From positions 5,439,403-5,503,402 of the forward strand of contig NZ_LR733817.1 in NCBI RefSeq assembly GCF_902506165.1: a DNA stretch of 64,000 nt. Reading direction: 5' to 3'. This DNA comes from Bosea sp. 29B (GTDB lineage: Bacteria; Pseudomonadota; Alphaproteobacteria; Rhizobiales; Beijerinckiaceae). The translations under genes were made by a program, and so were the position numbers. A model generated the notes under the pieces. That model was given only the letters and a program-made list of their open reading frames with translations. It had not been told where the DNA came from and ran no database searches. Below, piece after piece: positions 7,426 through 16,661 of the stretch; position 1 is the first letter of the stretch; the number at the start of each line of letters is the position of its first letter.

Positions 7426-10400
7426 ATGAATCTCGCAACATGGCTCAGAATCGCAGCCATCTTCGTCGGCGCACTGGCGCTGGCGCTGCTGATCTGGTTC
7501 GGCGGCCCCTTCGTCGCCTTCGGCGAGGTCCGCCCGTTCGAATCGTTCTGGGTCAGGCTGCCGATCGCGCTCGTCCTGATGCTCGGCGCGCTCGGCTGGA
7601 GCGTGTGGATCGTGATCAAGCGGCGCAAGGCCGTCGCCGCGCTCTCCGACGCGATGGCCAAGGAGGAAGTCCAGACCGGTGACGGCGCCGCGCTCTCCGC
7701 CTCCATGCGCGATGCGCTGGCGACGCTCAGGCGCACCCGCGGCAAGGATGGCGGCGATTATCTCTACGACCTACCCTGGTATGTCATCATCGGCCCGCCG
7801 GGCGCCGGCAAGACCACGGCGCTGGTCAATTCCGGGCTGAAATTCCCGCTCGCCCGCGGCGGCCAGACGCCGGCCGCGGTGGCCGGTACCGGCGGCACCC
7901 GTTATTGCGACTGGTGGTTCGCCGAGGACGCGGTGCTGATCGACACCGCCGGGCGCTACACCACGCAGGACACCGATACGAAGGCCGAGCGCACGAGCTG
8001 GCTCGCCTTCCTCGATTTGCTCAAGACCAACCGGCCGCGCCAGCCGATCAACGGCGTCATCGTCGCGATCAGCGTCGAGGACCTCCTGACCTCCTCGCAA
8101 GAGGAGATCATCGCCCATGCCGACGCGATCCGCGCCCGCCTGCTCGAGCTCAACGAGCGGCTCAAGGTCGACTTTCCGGTCTATGCAGTCTTCACCAAGG
8201 CCGATCTGATCGCCGGCTTCAACGAGTTCTTCGCCGCACTCTCTGAGCCGCAGCGGCGCATGGTCTGGGGCCACACCTTCCAGACCGTCGACAAGACCCG
8301 CAACATGATCGGCGACGTGCCGCCGGAGTTCGACGCGCTGATCGAGCGCCTGAACGAGCGGCTCTCCGACCGGCTGCAGGACGAGCACAACCCGACCTCG
8401 CGCGCCAAGCTCTTCGGCCTGCCGAGCCAGATGGCGACGCTGAAGCCTGTTATCATCGACTTCCTCGGCCGCGTCTTCGAGCCGACGCGCTACCAGTCGA
8501 GCGCGACCTTGCGCGGCTTCTACTTCACCTCCGGCACCCAGGAAGGCACGCCGATCGACCAGCTGATCGGCGCGCTCTCGCGCAATTTCGGCAGCGACCA
8601 CGCCGATTCCGGCGCCTATTCCGGCCGCGGCAAGAGCTTCTTCCTGACCGACCTGATCCAGAAGGTGATCATCGGCGAATCCGGCTGGGTCTCGACCGAT
8701 TTGCGTGCCGCGCGCCGCTCGACCCTGTTGCGCATCGCCGGCTTCAGCGCGATCGCGCTGCTCTCGCTGGCGCTCGGCGGCATGTGGTGGACGAGCTATG
8801 CCCGCAACAGCGACCTGATCAACCAGACCAATTACGGCCTCGCCGATTATCGCTCCAGCGCCGCCCCGGTGCTGCAGGAGACCACCCTCTCCGACCGCAA
8901 TTTCAGCCGCATCCTGCCGCTGCTGCACAAGCTGCGCCACATGCCGGCCGGCTATGCCGACAAGGACGAGCCGACCCCGGTCGCCGCCACCTTCGGCCTC
9001 AGCCAGCGCGAGCGCCTGCAATCGGCGACGCAGGAGAGCTATCATCAGGCGCTGGAGCGGCTGCTGCGCTCGCGCATCATCTTCCGGCTCGAGGAGCAGC
9101 TCGAGGCCAACGTCAACAATCCCGGCTTCATCTACGAGGCGCTCAAGGTCTACCTGATGGTCGGCGGCCGCGCCCCGCTCGACCGCGACCTCGTGCTCGC
9201 CTGGATGCGGCAGGACTGGGCCGAGAACCTCTTCCCGGGTGCCGCCAACGCCAAGGGCCGCGAGGCGCTGGAGGAGCATCTCGTCGCCCTGCTCGACCTC
9301 GACGACGGCGGCGAGCCGGTGGTCAAGCTCAATCAGCCATTGATCGAGAGCAGCCAGCGCACCCTGCGCCGGCTCAGCATCGCTGAGCGCGCCTACGAAC
9401 TGCTGCGCACGCAAGGGCGCAACGCCAGTCGCGACTGGGTCGCGGCGACCCGCGGCGGCTCCGATGCACGGCTGGTCTTCGAAGGCGTCTCAGGCGAGGA
9501 CCTCGACTCAATCCGGGTGCCGTATTTCTACACCTATGACGGCTTCCAGGGTGCCTTCGTCGACCGGCTCGGCGATATCGGCGAGCGCATAGAGAAGGAG
9601 CGCTGGGTCCTCGGCGACAATGCCGACCAGGCGGCGATCACCTCGCAATATGCCAGCCTGTTCCAGGACCTGCTCAAGCTCTATGCCCGTGACTTCACCG
9701 CGTCTTGGCAGAAGGCACTGCGCCGGCTGAAGCTGCGGCCGCTCAACGCCGACAAGCCGAAATACATCGCGCTTTCGGCGATCTCTGCGCCGACCTCGCC
9801 CTTCAAGCAATTGCTGGAATCGATCCGCGACGAGACGCAGCTGACCAAGGAACGGGCAGCAAAGCGCCCCGCAGCGGCGCAGGCCGCCGAGAAGATGGCA
9901 GGGCAAGTCGCCGACAAGGCAGCCAAGACCCTGGAGGAGCGCGCCAATTACTCGCTGAACCGCCTCGGCACCAGCCTGCCGCTCAGCGCACCCGGTGTCG
10001 ATCGCGTCATTGCCGGCGGTGGCGGCGGCGAGGCGCTCGGCGCCAATATCGAGGCGCAGTTCAAGGCCTTCCACGTCCTGGTCGAGGGCGATGGCGGCAA
10101 GCGGCCGGTCGATCAGGCGCTGCAGATCTTCGCCGAAATCAACCAGAACCTCGCAATGGCCGCGACCACCCCGGCGCAGGCCGCCGCGGCCAATGCCGCG
10201 CTGGTGCCGCTGATCGCCTCGCTGCGCGGTAACTCCTCGCGCTATCCGGCGCCATTCGACGCGATGATCGTCGCCGCCGTGAACGATTTCGAGGGCGACG
10301 CCACCGGCGCGACCGTCTCGCTGCTGCGTCAGGCGCTGGCCAGCGAGGTCACCGGCCGCTGTTCCAGCCTGCTGGCCAATCGCTATCCCTTCGCCAAGGG

Positions 10401-11088
10401 CAGCACGAGCGAGATCGGCCTCGCCGATTTCGCCCAGCTCTTCGCGCCGGGCACGGGTGCGATGGACAAGTTCATGAAGGAGCGGCTCGACCCCTATATC
10501 GACAAGTCCGGCCAGAACTGGAGCTGGCGCCAGGACAGCCGCGTCGCCCGCGCGCTCTCGCCGACGACGTTGCGTGAGTTCCAGCGCGCCAGCGACATCC
10601 GCGAGGCCTTCTTCCCGACCGGCGGCAACCTGCCGAACTTCCAGATGGTGGTAGTGCCGACCACCCTTTCGTCCGACGCCTCCGGCGCCAAGCTCGAGAT
10701 CAACGGCTTCACCGTGGCGAGTCAGCAGGGCGTCAACACCCCGACGCCAGTGATGTGGCCGGGCGGTGGCCTCGCCAAGACCTCGATCACGCTGACGATC
10801 GGCGCAGCCGCCGCCAACAACAATGCCGGCGGCATCTTCGGCGGCGGCTTCTTCTCCAACAGCCCGACGCCGGCGGCGCCGACCGAGGTGAAGATGTTCG
10901 ACCGCGCCGGCGTCTGGTCCTTCTTCCGCCTGCTCGATGCCGGCTCGGTCCTGCGCCAGGGCGACAATGTCGTCTTCACGCTCGCGGCCGGCGGCCGTCA
11001 GATCGGCTACCAGTTCGGCGTCGGCTCGCTGAAGAACCCGCTGGTGCTGCCTGCGCTGCGCGAAATCCGTTGTCCGGCGGGGATTTGA
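7426..11088 (+). CDS. tssM: T6SS membrane-complex protein TssM (IcmF)
   Basis: At 1220 residues this is full-length TssM, the trans-periplasmic core of the T6SS membrane complex. Two membrane helices (about 7-27 and 44-64) precede a cytoplasmic NTPase domain with an intact Walker A (GPPGAGKTT, 123-131) and the LIDTAGRY motif near 170. A third membrane helix lies near 433-455 and a large periplasmic domain follows, ending with the TssM C-terminal domain. Not all TssM proteins keep Walker A, so this one may bind nucleotide. It lies 32 bases after tssL, with GGAG upstream of its ATG. No tssJ lipoprotein gene is nearby. Confidence 0.95.
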   Translation: MNLATWLRIAAIFVGALALALLIWFGGPFVAFGEVRPFESFWVRLPIALVLMLGALGWSVWIVIKRRKAVAALSDAMAKEEVQTGDGAALSASMRDALATLRRTRGKDGGDYLYDLPWYVIIGPPGAGKTTALVNSGLKFPLARGGQTPAAVAGTGGTRYCDWWFAEDAVLIDTAGRYTTQDTDTKAERTSWLAFLDLLKTNRPRQPINGVIVAISVEDLLTSSQEEIIAHADAIRARLLELNERLKVDFPVYAVFTKADLIAGFNEFFAALSEPQRRMVWGHTFQTVDKTRNMIGDVPPEFDALIERLNERLSDRLQDEHNPTSRAKLFGLPSQMATLKPVIIDFLGRVFEPTRYQSSATLRGFYFTSGTQEGTPIDQLIGALSRNFGSDHADSGAYSGRGKSFFLTDLIQKVIIGESGWVSTDLRAARRSTLLRIAGFSAIALLSLALGGMWWTSYARNSDLINQTNYGLADYRSSAAPVLQETTLSDRNFSRILPLLHKLRHMPAGYADKDEPTPVAATFGLSQRERLQSATQESYHQALERLLRSRIIFRLEEQLEANVNNPGFIYEALKVYLMVGGRAPLDRDLVLAWMRQDWAENLFPGAANAKGREALEEHLVALLDLDDGGEPVVKLNQPLIESSQRTLRRLSIAERAYELLRTQGRNASRDWVAATRGGSDARLVFEGVSGEDLDSIRVPYFYTYDGFQGAFVDRLGDIGERIEKERWVLGDNADQAAITSQYASLFQDLLKLYARDFTASWQKALRRLKLRPLNADKPKYIALSAISAPTSPFKQLLESIRDETQLTKERAAKRPAAAQAAEKMAGQVADKAAKTLEERANYSLNRLGTSLPLSAPGVDRVIAGGGGGEALGANIEAQFKAFHVLVEGDGGKRPVDQALQIFAEINQNLAMAATTPAQAAAANAALVPLIASLRGNSSRYPAPFDAMIVAAVNDFEGDATGATVSLLRQALASEVTGRCSSLLANRYPFAKGSTSEIGLADFAQLFAPGTGAMDKFMKERLDPYIDKSGQNWSWRQDSRVARALSPTTLREFQRASDIREAFFPTGGNLPNFQMVVVPTTLSSDASGAKLEINGFTVASQQGVNTPTPVMWPGGGLAKTSITLTIGAAAANNNAGGIFGGGFFSNSPTPAAPTEVKMFDRAGVWSFFRLLDAGSVLRQGDNVVFTLAAGGRQIGYQFGVGSLKNPLVLPALREIRCPAGI

Positions 11089-11089
11089 G

Positions 11090-11794
11090 ATGGCGTGTGG
11101 GCTGTTCGGGAAGCTTCCGGGCAAGCGGGATTTCATCGCGCTGAATGCGCCGACGGCCTTTCTCTCGGCTTATGAGCGCTGGCTCCAGGGCGGGCTCACC
11201 GCCAGCCGGGTCGAGCTCGGCGGCGGCTGGCAGGATGCTTTCCTCAACGCGCCGATCTGGCGCTTCTGGTTCGGCAGCGCCTTCTGCGGCACCACTGTCG
11301 CCGGCGCCTTCATGCCATCGGTCGACGGTATCGGCCGCTATTTTCCGCTGACCGTCTTCGCCCTCGCCGGCCCCGGCGCCGCGATCCCGCCGCCCGAGCT
11401 CGACCCGCAGGACGCCTGGTTCGCCCAGGCCGAGGACTTCCTCCTGCGCGCGCTCGAACCCGAGGCGAGCTTCGAGGCCGTCGCGCATGCGCTGGGTGGG
11501 CTCGCTTTGCCCAATGACGATCTCAAGGCCGCCCCGCCCGCCGACATGGTGCGCCTCTCCGACGGCACCATCGTCAGCGCGCTCGATTCCGCGACCTTCC
11601 CGTCCAGGCTTTCGGCGCTGCGCGTTGAGGACCATATCCGCGCCTATGCCCATGCCAGCTATCTCTGGACCATCGGCGGCGACGATTTCGAGCCGCTCGC
11701 TCTGGTCGGCCATGGCCTGCCCAGCCCCTATCTCTATACCGGTCTCCTGACCGGACGCTTCGACGCCTTCCTCGGCGCAGGATCGACAGCATGA
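11090..11794 (+). CDS. tagF: T6SS-associated protein TagF (DUF2094)
   Basis: The 234-residue protein starts with the typical TagF N-terminus (GLFGKLPGKRDFIALNAP) and has the conserved SVDGIGRYFPLTVF core. TagF is known in Pseudomonas and Agrobacterium as a post-translational repressor of T6SS assembly; in Agrobacterium it is fused to or acts with the PppA phosphatase. Here it is a separate gene directly upstream of the phosphatase gene, overlapping it by four bases (ATGA). Its start lies one base after the tssM stop. Confidence 0.93.
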   Translation: MACGLFGKLPGKRDFIALNAPTAFLSAYERWLQGGLTASRVELGGGWQDAFLNAPIWRFWFGSAFCGTTVAGAFMPSVDGIGRYFPLTVFALAGPGAAIPPPELDPQDAWFAQAEDFLLRALEPEASFEAVAHALGGLALPNDDLKAAPPADMVRLSDGTIVSALDSATFPSRLSALRVEDHIRAYAHASYLWTIGGDDFEPLALVGHGLPSPYLYTGLLTGRFDAFLGAGSTA

Positions 11795-12588
11795 ACGAGC
11801 ACCGCACCGGCTCCAGTTTCGAGACGGGCGCGGTCAGCCACGCCGGGCGTGTGCGCAGCCATAACGAAGACAACCTGGTAGTCCGGCCCGAACACGGGCT
11901 CTGGGCCGTCGCCGACGGCATGGGCGGCCATCAGAACGGCGCCATGGCGAGCGCCACCGTGGCGGCCAGCCTGTCGGCCATCGGCGCGGCCGGCTCCGCC
12001 GCCGAGCTGCTCGACCGGCTCGAACGCGGCGTGGTCGAGGCCAATGCGGAGCTGCGCCGCAAAATCCGTGAGCATGACGGCGCCACAATGGGCGCGACGC
12101 TCGCCGTGCTGCTCGCCCATGACCGCCATTTCGCCTGCGTCTGGTGTGGCGACAGCCGGGTCTATCTCGTCCGCAGCGGGCAGATCACCCAAGTCACCCG
12201 CGACCATACCGAAGCCCAGGACATGATCGAGCGCGGCCTGCTCACCATCGAGGAAGCACGGACCTGGCCGCGGCGCCATGTCATCACTCGCGCCATCGGC
12301 GTGCATGAACGGCCCGAGCTCGATATCGACCATGGCGAGCTCGAAGGTGGCGACGTCTTCGTGCTCTGTTCGGACGGGCTCACCGACCATGTCCGCGACG
12401 AGGAGATCCTGCGCGCGACGGTGACGACCGGCGCCCAGGCCGCCTGCAATGCCCTGCTGGCGCTGACGCTGGAGCGCGGCGCCACCGACAATGTCACCGT
12501 GATCGTGGTGCGCTATCATCACGACGGCGGGACCGAGAAGACGCGCTGGGTGCCGAACATGCGCCAGCGCAGGAGCGATGCGCCATGA
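11791..12588 (+). CDS. pppA: PP2C-family Ser/Thr phosphatase of the T6SS switch (PppA-like)
   Basis: The 265-residue soluble protein has all PP2C metal-site motifs: RVRSHNEDN near residue 19-27, ADGMGGH near 43-49, GATLAVLL, CGDSRVYLVR, SDGLTDHV and TDNVTVIVV. In the Pseudomonas H1-T6SS, PppA removes the phosphate that the kinase PpkA places on the FHA protein Fha and so resets firing. The four-base overlaps with tagF and with the kinase gene indicate tightly coupled synthesis. No FHA-domain gene is seen in this window, so its substrate must be encoded elsewhere or be a different protein. Confidence 0.92.
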   Translation: MNEHRTGSSFETGAVSHAGRVRSHNEDNLVVRPEHGLWAVADGMGGHQNGAMASATVAASLSAIGAAGSAAELLDRLERGVVEANAELRRKIREHDGATMGATLAVLLAHDRHFACVWCGDSRVYLVRSGQITQVTRDHTEAQDMIERGLLTIEEARTWPRRHVITRAIGVHERPELDIDHGELEGGDVFVLCSDGLTDHVRDEEILRATVTTGAQAACNALLALTLERGATDNVTVIVVRYHHDGGTEKTRWVPNMRQRRSDAP

Positions 12589-14552
12589 GCGATTCCGACC
12601 GCACCGTCTTCATGCCGCGCACGGGCCTGGCGCCTGGCGTGCGGCTGAACGGCATCTACGAGATCGAGCGCCTGATCGCCACCGGCGGCATGGGCGAGGT
12701 CTATCAAGGCCGCGCCATCCAGACCGGCGATGCCGTCGCGATCAAGATCGTGCGCTCCGACATGGCGCAGGACGCCAACGTCATCGCCCTGTTCCGCAAC
12801 GAGGCGTCGGCGCTGCACAACCTCTACAACGAGGCGATCGTCCGCTATTACGTCTTCACCGTCGACCCGGCGACGCAGGCGACCTATCTCGCCATGGAGT
12901 TCGTCGACGGCAAGTCGCTCTCCGACCTGTTGAAGCAGGGCCCGCTGCCCTTCGAGGAGGTCGACCTGCTGCGCCGGCGCATCGCGTCCGGCCTGCATGC
13001 CGCCCATATGCTGGGGATCACCCATCGCGACGTCTCGCCCGACAACATCATCCTGCCCGGCGGCCAGGTCACGCGTGCCAAGATCATCGATTTCGGCATC
13101 GCCAAGTCGAAGCTGGCCGAGAAGACGGTGATCGGCTCCGGCTTTGCCGGCAAATTCAATTATGTCTCGCCCGAACAGCTCGGCCTCTACGGCGCCGAGG
13201 TCACCGGCAAGTCGGACATCTACAGCCTCGGCCTGGTGCTGGCCGAGGCGCTCGGCGGCCGCCCGCTCGATATGGGCGGCACGCAGATGCAGATCCTGGA
13301 GAAGCGCCGCCGCGTTCCCGATCTCGCCACCATCGACAAGCGCATCCGCCCGCTGCTGGTGCGCATGCTGGCGCCCGATCCGAAGGACCGCCCGGCCGAC
13401 ATGGCCGAGGTCGCCTCCTGGCAGGCGAAAGGCGGTGCGAACTCTGCCGGTGGCGGTGGACGCGCCTTTCCCTGGCCGCGGGTCGCCGGCGTTGCCGCGC
13501 TCGCGCTGCTTGCCGGGGGCGGATTCTTCGCCTGGAAAATGCTGGGCGGTAGCACTCCGGTCCAGCAGGCGATGAACAGCCCGCCGCCCGCCTTGAGCGA
13601 CGAGCGCCCGCCAGCCTCGCCCAGCGCTGGGTCGAGCACCCCGGTGCCGGAACTCACGCCCGCGACTCCGCCTCCACCGGCGAACCCGGCGCCCTCCCCG
13701 CAGCCGGCAAGCCAGAGCGAGCCGCCCGCGCTGCAATCGCCTACGCCTCCCGGGCCAGTTGCGCCGCCGCAGCCATCTGCGTCTTCGCAATCTCCTGCGC
13801 CCGCGACACCGGAATTGAAGCCGGCGCCGACACTGCCGCCGGCCACCTCAACCTCGACGACCGGCCCGAAATCGACGCCGGTCGCTCCGCCGCCAGCCTC
13901 AACGGCTCCGGAGCCCGAGCCGCGCACTGCCGCCGAGCGGACGGCGCGCTATGTCGCCGACTATGACGGTGGCGCCTGCTTCTTCCTGTGGCCGACGGCG
14001 ATCGCCGACAAGCGCACCACGATCGAAGGCTTCGGCAGCACGGCCGAGCCCTTCGTCGGCTTCGATGCCGCTTTCAAGAAGGCGCAGGGCTACGAGGCGC
14101 AGATCAGCCTGCGCACCGTCACCACAGCGCAGTGCCCGATGGTCGACTTCCTGCGCCAGCTCGGCCGCGGCATTGACCGCAGCCCGGTCATGCAGATCGG
14201 CGCCTTCACCATGAGGAGCGGCGACACGCTGTCCGGCACGGTCGAAAGCGACCCGGGCAAGAATCTCGATATCCTGCTGATCGGCGATGACGGGCTGGTC
14301 TACAATCTCGCCAACTACACCCGTCGCGAAGGCGGCAAGGCGAGCTTCAACCTCAAGCTTGAATCGACGGCGGCTTCAGGCGCGCCCGTGCGGCCGCAGA
14401 CCGTGCTCGCGCTGGTGAGCCAGGCGCCGCTGCCGGCACTGTCGGGCCCGAACCCGGCCCCGGCCGGCGACATCTTCCCCGGCCTGCACCAGGACCTCGC
14501 CCGCGCCGGCGGCAAGGTCGGCGTCGGCATCAAGTATTTCCGGATCGAGTGA
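12585..14552 (+). CDS. ppkA: Membrane-anchored Ser/Thr kinase of the T6SS switch (PpkA-like)
   Basis: The 655-residue protein has a complete Hanks-type kinase domain: Gly loop GGMGEVY (34-40), VAIK lysine 54, HRD with catalytic Asp149, DFG (169-171) and SPEQ (195-198). A membrane helix follows (about 300-318), then a Pro/Ser/Thr-rich linker (about 325-450) and a periplasmic domain (455-655) with two cysteines that I cannot assign. This matches PpkA, which senses envelope state and phosphorylates T6SS regulators. HRDVSPDN replaces the usual HRDLKPEN, but the essential D and N are kept. The start overlaps the phosphatase gene by four bases; it is the last gene of the operon. Confidence 0.92.
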   Translation: MSDSDRTVFMPRTGLAPGVRLNGIYEIERLIATGGMGEVYQGRAIQTGDAVAIKIVRSDMAQDANVIALFRNEASALHNLYNEAIVRYYVFTVDPATQATYLAMEFVDGKSLSDLLKQGPLPFEEVDLLRRRIASGLHAAHMLGITHRDVSPDNIILPGGQVTRAKIIDFGIAKSKLAEKTVIGSGFAGKFNYVSPEQLGLYGAEVTGKSDIYSLGLVLAEALGGRPLDMGGTQMQILEKRRRVPDLATIDKRIRPLLVRMLAPDPKDRPADMAEVASWQAKGGANSAGGGGRAFPWPRVAGVAALALLAGGGFFAWKMLGGSTPVQQAMNSPPPALSDERPPASPSAGSSTPVPELTPATPPPPANPAPSPQPASQSEPPALQSPTPPGPVAPPQPSASSQSPAPATPELKPAPTLPPATSTSTTGPKSTPVAPPPASTAPEPEPRTAAERTARYVADYDGGACFFLWPTAIADKRTTIEGFGSTAEPFVGFDAAFKKAQGYEAQISLRTVTTAQCPMVDFLRQLGRGIDRSPVMQIGAFTMRSGDTLSGTVESDPGKNLDILLIGDDGLVYNLANYTRREGGKASFNLKLESTAASGAPVRPQTVLALVSQAPLPALSGPNPAPAGDIFPGLHQDLARAGGKVGVGIKYFRIE

Positions 14553-14569
14553 TTGTCGGAGGCGTCATT

Positions 14570-14597
14570 CTCGGGCGAAGCGAAGCGCAGACCCGAG
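14570..14597. repeat. Short palindromic unit between convergent operons
   Basis: CTCGGG at 14570-14575 pairs with CCCGAG at 14592-14597 around a GAAGCGAAGCGC-type loop. It lies 17 bases after the kinase stop and just before the convergent small gene. The sequence resembles dispersed REP-like units of Rhizobiales and could serve as a weak bidirectional terminator; no T-run follows. Confidence 0.4.
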
Positions 14598-14611
14598 CAT
14601 GACGCGAGCCA

Positions 14612-14890
14612 TCAATCCTCGCGGTAGAGCTCGCCCCAGTCGTCCTGCCAGAGACCTTCTGTGTCCTCGACGACGATCGGTGCCTTGATCTCGTTGGCCA
14701 GGCGCACCGCCGAGCGAAAGCCCTCGACCGGTTCGAGCTCGTCGCTGACGAAATCATTGGTGAGATGGCCTGCCGCCAGCTCTGCCGGGCAGGCGATGCG
14801 AGCGAACGTCTTGCCGTCCCGCTGGCCAAGGCTCAGCGTGATGGCGTCGGGTTGCGGCTCATCGACCTGCTCGAACCGGTTCTTCGCCAT
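14612..14890 (-). CDS. Conserved-looking 92-residue cytoplasmic protein of unknown function
   Basis: The protein (MAKNRFEQVDEPQPDAITLS to EGLWQDDWGELYRED) is acidic and hydrophilic, without signal peptide or membrane segment. I do not recognise a family. AGGCGAGGAGACGACG-type sequence before the ATG at 14888-14890 gives a good ribosome site. It is the last gene of the minus-strand set that begins with the caspase gene, 113 bases after the lytic-transglycosylase gene, and converges on the kinase gene. Confidence 0.7.
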   Translation of the reverse strand: MAKNRFEQVDEPQPDAITLSLGQRDGKTFARIACPAELAAGHLTNDFVSDELEPVEGFRSAVRLANEIKAPIVVEDTEGLWQDDWGELYRED

Positions 14891-15003
14891 CGTCGTCTCC
14901 TCGCCTCTAGGATAGGTCGATCATGGGCCATCGCCGCCATCGCGGCAAATTCGCTGCCCGCGATCGCTTTGGCCGGACCTGGCCGGTATTCGCTTCCAGA
15001 ACT

Positions 15004-16596
15004 CTACTTCTGTTGCTGCCGCGCCGGAGCGGCAGCCGGCCCGCCGCGCACCACCTTGTAGCGGTCGAGCCTGACCTTGATCATCTCGTCGAACTTCTTG
15101 TGCACCTCGGAGACCGAGAGCGTCTTGGTCTCGCCACCGGCCTGGGCGTAGAAGATCGGCCGGTTGGCTTCGGCCGGCTTCGGCAGCAGGGCTGCCGCGC
15201 TCGCACCGGGCGTCTCCTCCATCGTCTCGATGAAGGTCTGCGCCGCATCCGGCCCAAGGAAATGGATCAGGTAGATCTCGCCGCCGGTGAGATGGCGCCC
15301 CATCGCCTTTTCCAGCCTGAGCGTATCGCGCTTCAGCATCTCGCCCGCCAGCAGGGCCGAGAGATAGGGCTCGCGCCTGAGGTCGAGGATGCGCTGGCGC
15401 TCATTGGCGTCGGCGATGACGAACTGCCGGCCACTGCGAGAAATCAGCGCCGCCTCGGCGACGAGCCCATGCTTGCGGCCGAATTCGAAGATCACGCCGA
15501 ACCAGGTCTGCTCGATGAATTGGTAGAGCCCGGTCGCCGAGGAGGTCTTCGCCTTCACCTCCGTCGCGAACGAGGATTCCTTGTCGGCGACCGCCATCAG
15601 CAGGGTCGGGTCGGCGCCGACGACGCGCCCTGCCCTGACGATCATCTCGACCAGATGCCGGCGAATCTTGATCGGCCCGAAGGTCAGGATCTGGTTGGGG
15701 TCGCCGGTATAGTTGATCGGCGCCTGTGGCAGCTGGCTGCGCGGCGCCGCGGCCGGAGCACCCAGCTTGCCCGGCAAGGTCGGCGGCACCAGGATGATGT
15801 TCGAGGGCGGCATCACAGGAATCGGCAGCGCCGGCTGGTTCGACATCTCAGTCCCAACCTGCTCCTTGATCGCTGCGAGCGAGGGATCGGCGTTCAGCGC
15901 GAACTGCGTCGCCTGCCTGGCAGCCTCGAGATCGCCCTCGACCGAGGACAGGATCAGCGATGGCCGGGTCGGCGCCTTCAGCGCTGGCGCCTCGACGCTC
16001 TCGATCGGCTCGAAGCCGCCGGTCACCTCGGTGGAACCGGGCTTCAGCGTCGCAACGGCGACACCGCCGGCGATCGCCAGTACAAGCGCGCCGCCGCCGA
16101 TCAGGGAGACGAGCCGCAGCCGCGAACCGCCATCCGCAACCGCGAAGGGCACGCCGGCGGCGACATTTGTGGCGCTGGCGCCGCCGGCCACCGCCTTTTG
16201 CGCCAGCACCAGCCAGTCCGGCGGCTTGCCATCCTTGCTGGCTGTCTCCTGCAATTCGGCGATCATCCGCCGCGCCTGCTGAGCCGGGACATCCGCATCG
16301 CGCTCCAGCGTCGTGGCCGCGCTGCGCGCGCCCTGCTCGGTCAACGCCTTGAGCGCGAAGAACCAGAGCTGCAGCGAGATGCGCCGGCTCTCCAGCGGCG
16401 TGCCCTGGCAGGGCGAGACCAGGAAATTGCAATGCGGGCAGGCATAGGCGCGCAGCTTCACCCGCGGCGCGAAGGCCGCGGTCTTGCCGCAGGCCGAGCA
16501 GGCCAGCGTGGTGCCGCCCCGCCGCGCCCGCATGATGGTTTCAAGGCAGGCATCCTCCTGGAATGCGGCCTGAAACTGCTTGAAGCGCTGCCCCAT
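15004..16596 (-). CDS. Zinc-ribbon / membrane / lytic-transglycosylase fusion protein
   Basis: This 530-residue protein combines parts not usually found together. Residues 30-60 form a four-cysteine ribbon (CSAC at 33-36, CPHC at 53-56), and residues 65-118 form a helical segment; together they resemble the zinc-ribbon head of IS1595/ISXO2-type transposases. A membrane helix follows (about 162-184), then a Pro-rich linker, then a goose-lysozyme-like SLT domain (about 312-470) with the presumed catalytic glutamate 340 in ADKESSF and the SATGLYQFIEQTW motif. The topology would put the ribbon in the cytoplasm and the peptidoglycan-cleaving domain in the periplasm. Lytic enzymes of this kind open the wall for secretion machines. 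Confidence 0.85.
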   Translation of the reverse strand: MGQRFKQFQAAFQEDACLETIMRARRGGTTLACSACGKTAAFAPRVKLRAYACPHCNFLVSPCQGTPLESRRISLQLWFFALKALTEQGARSAATTLERDADVPAQQARRMIAELQETASKDGKPPDWLVLAQKAVAGGASATNVAAGVPFAVADGGSRLRLVSLIGGGALVLAIAGGVAVATLKPGSTEVTGGFEPIESVEAPALKAPTRPSLILSSVEGDLEAARQATQFALNADPSLAAIKEQVGTEMSNQPALPIPVMPPSNIILVPPTLPGKLGAPAAAPRSQLPQAPINYTGDPNQILTFGPIKIRRHLVEMIVRAGRVVGADPTLLMAVADKESSFATEVKAKTSSATGLYQFIEQTWFGVIFEFGRKHGLVAEAALISRSGRQFVIADANERQRILDLRREPYLSALLAGEMLKRDTLRLEKAMGRHLTGGEIYLIHFLGPDAAQTFIETMEETPGASAAALLPKPAEANRPIFYAQAGGETKTLSVSEVHKKFDEMIKVRLDRYKVVRGGPAAAPARQQQK

Positions 16597-16661
16597 CCTT
16601 CGCTACCGCTGCTGCCGTGCCCCGCCATACGCAGCCGGCGCGGCCTCGACAAGCCTTGCTC

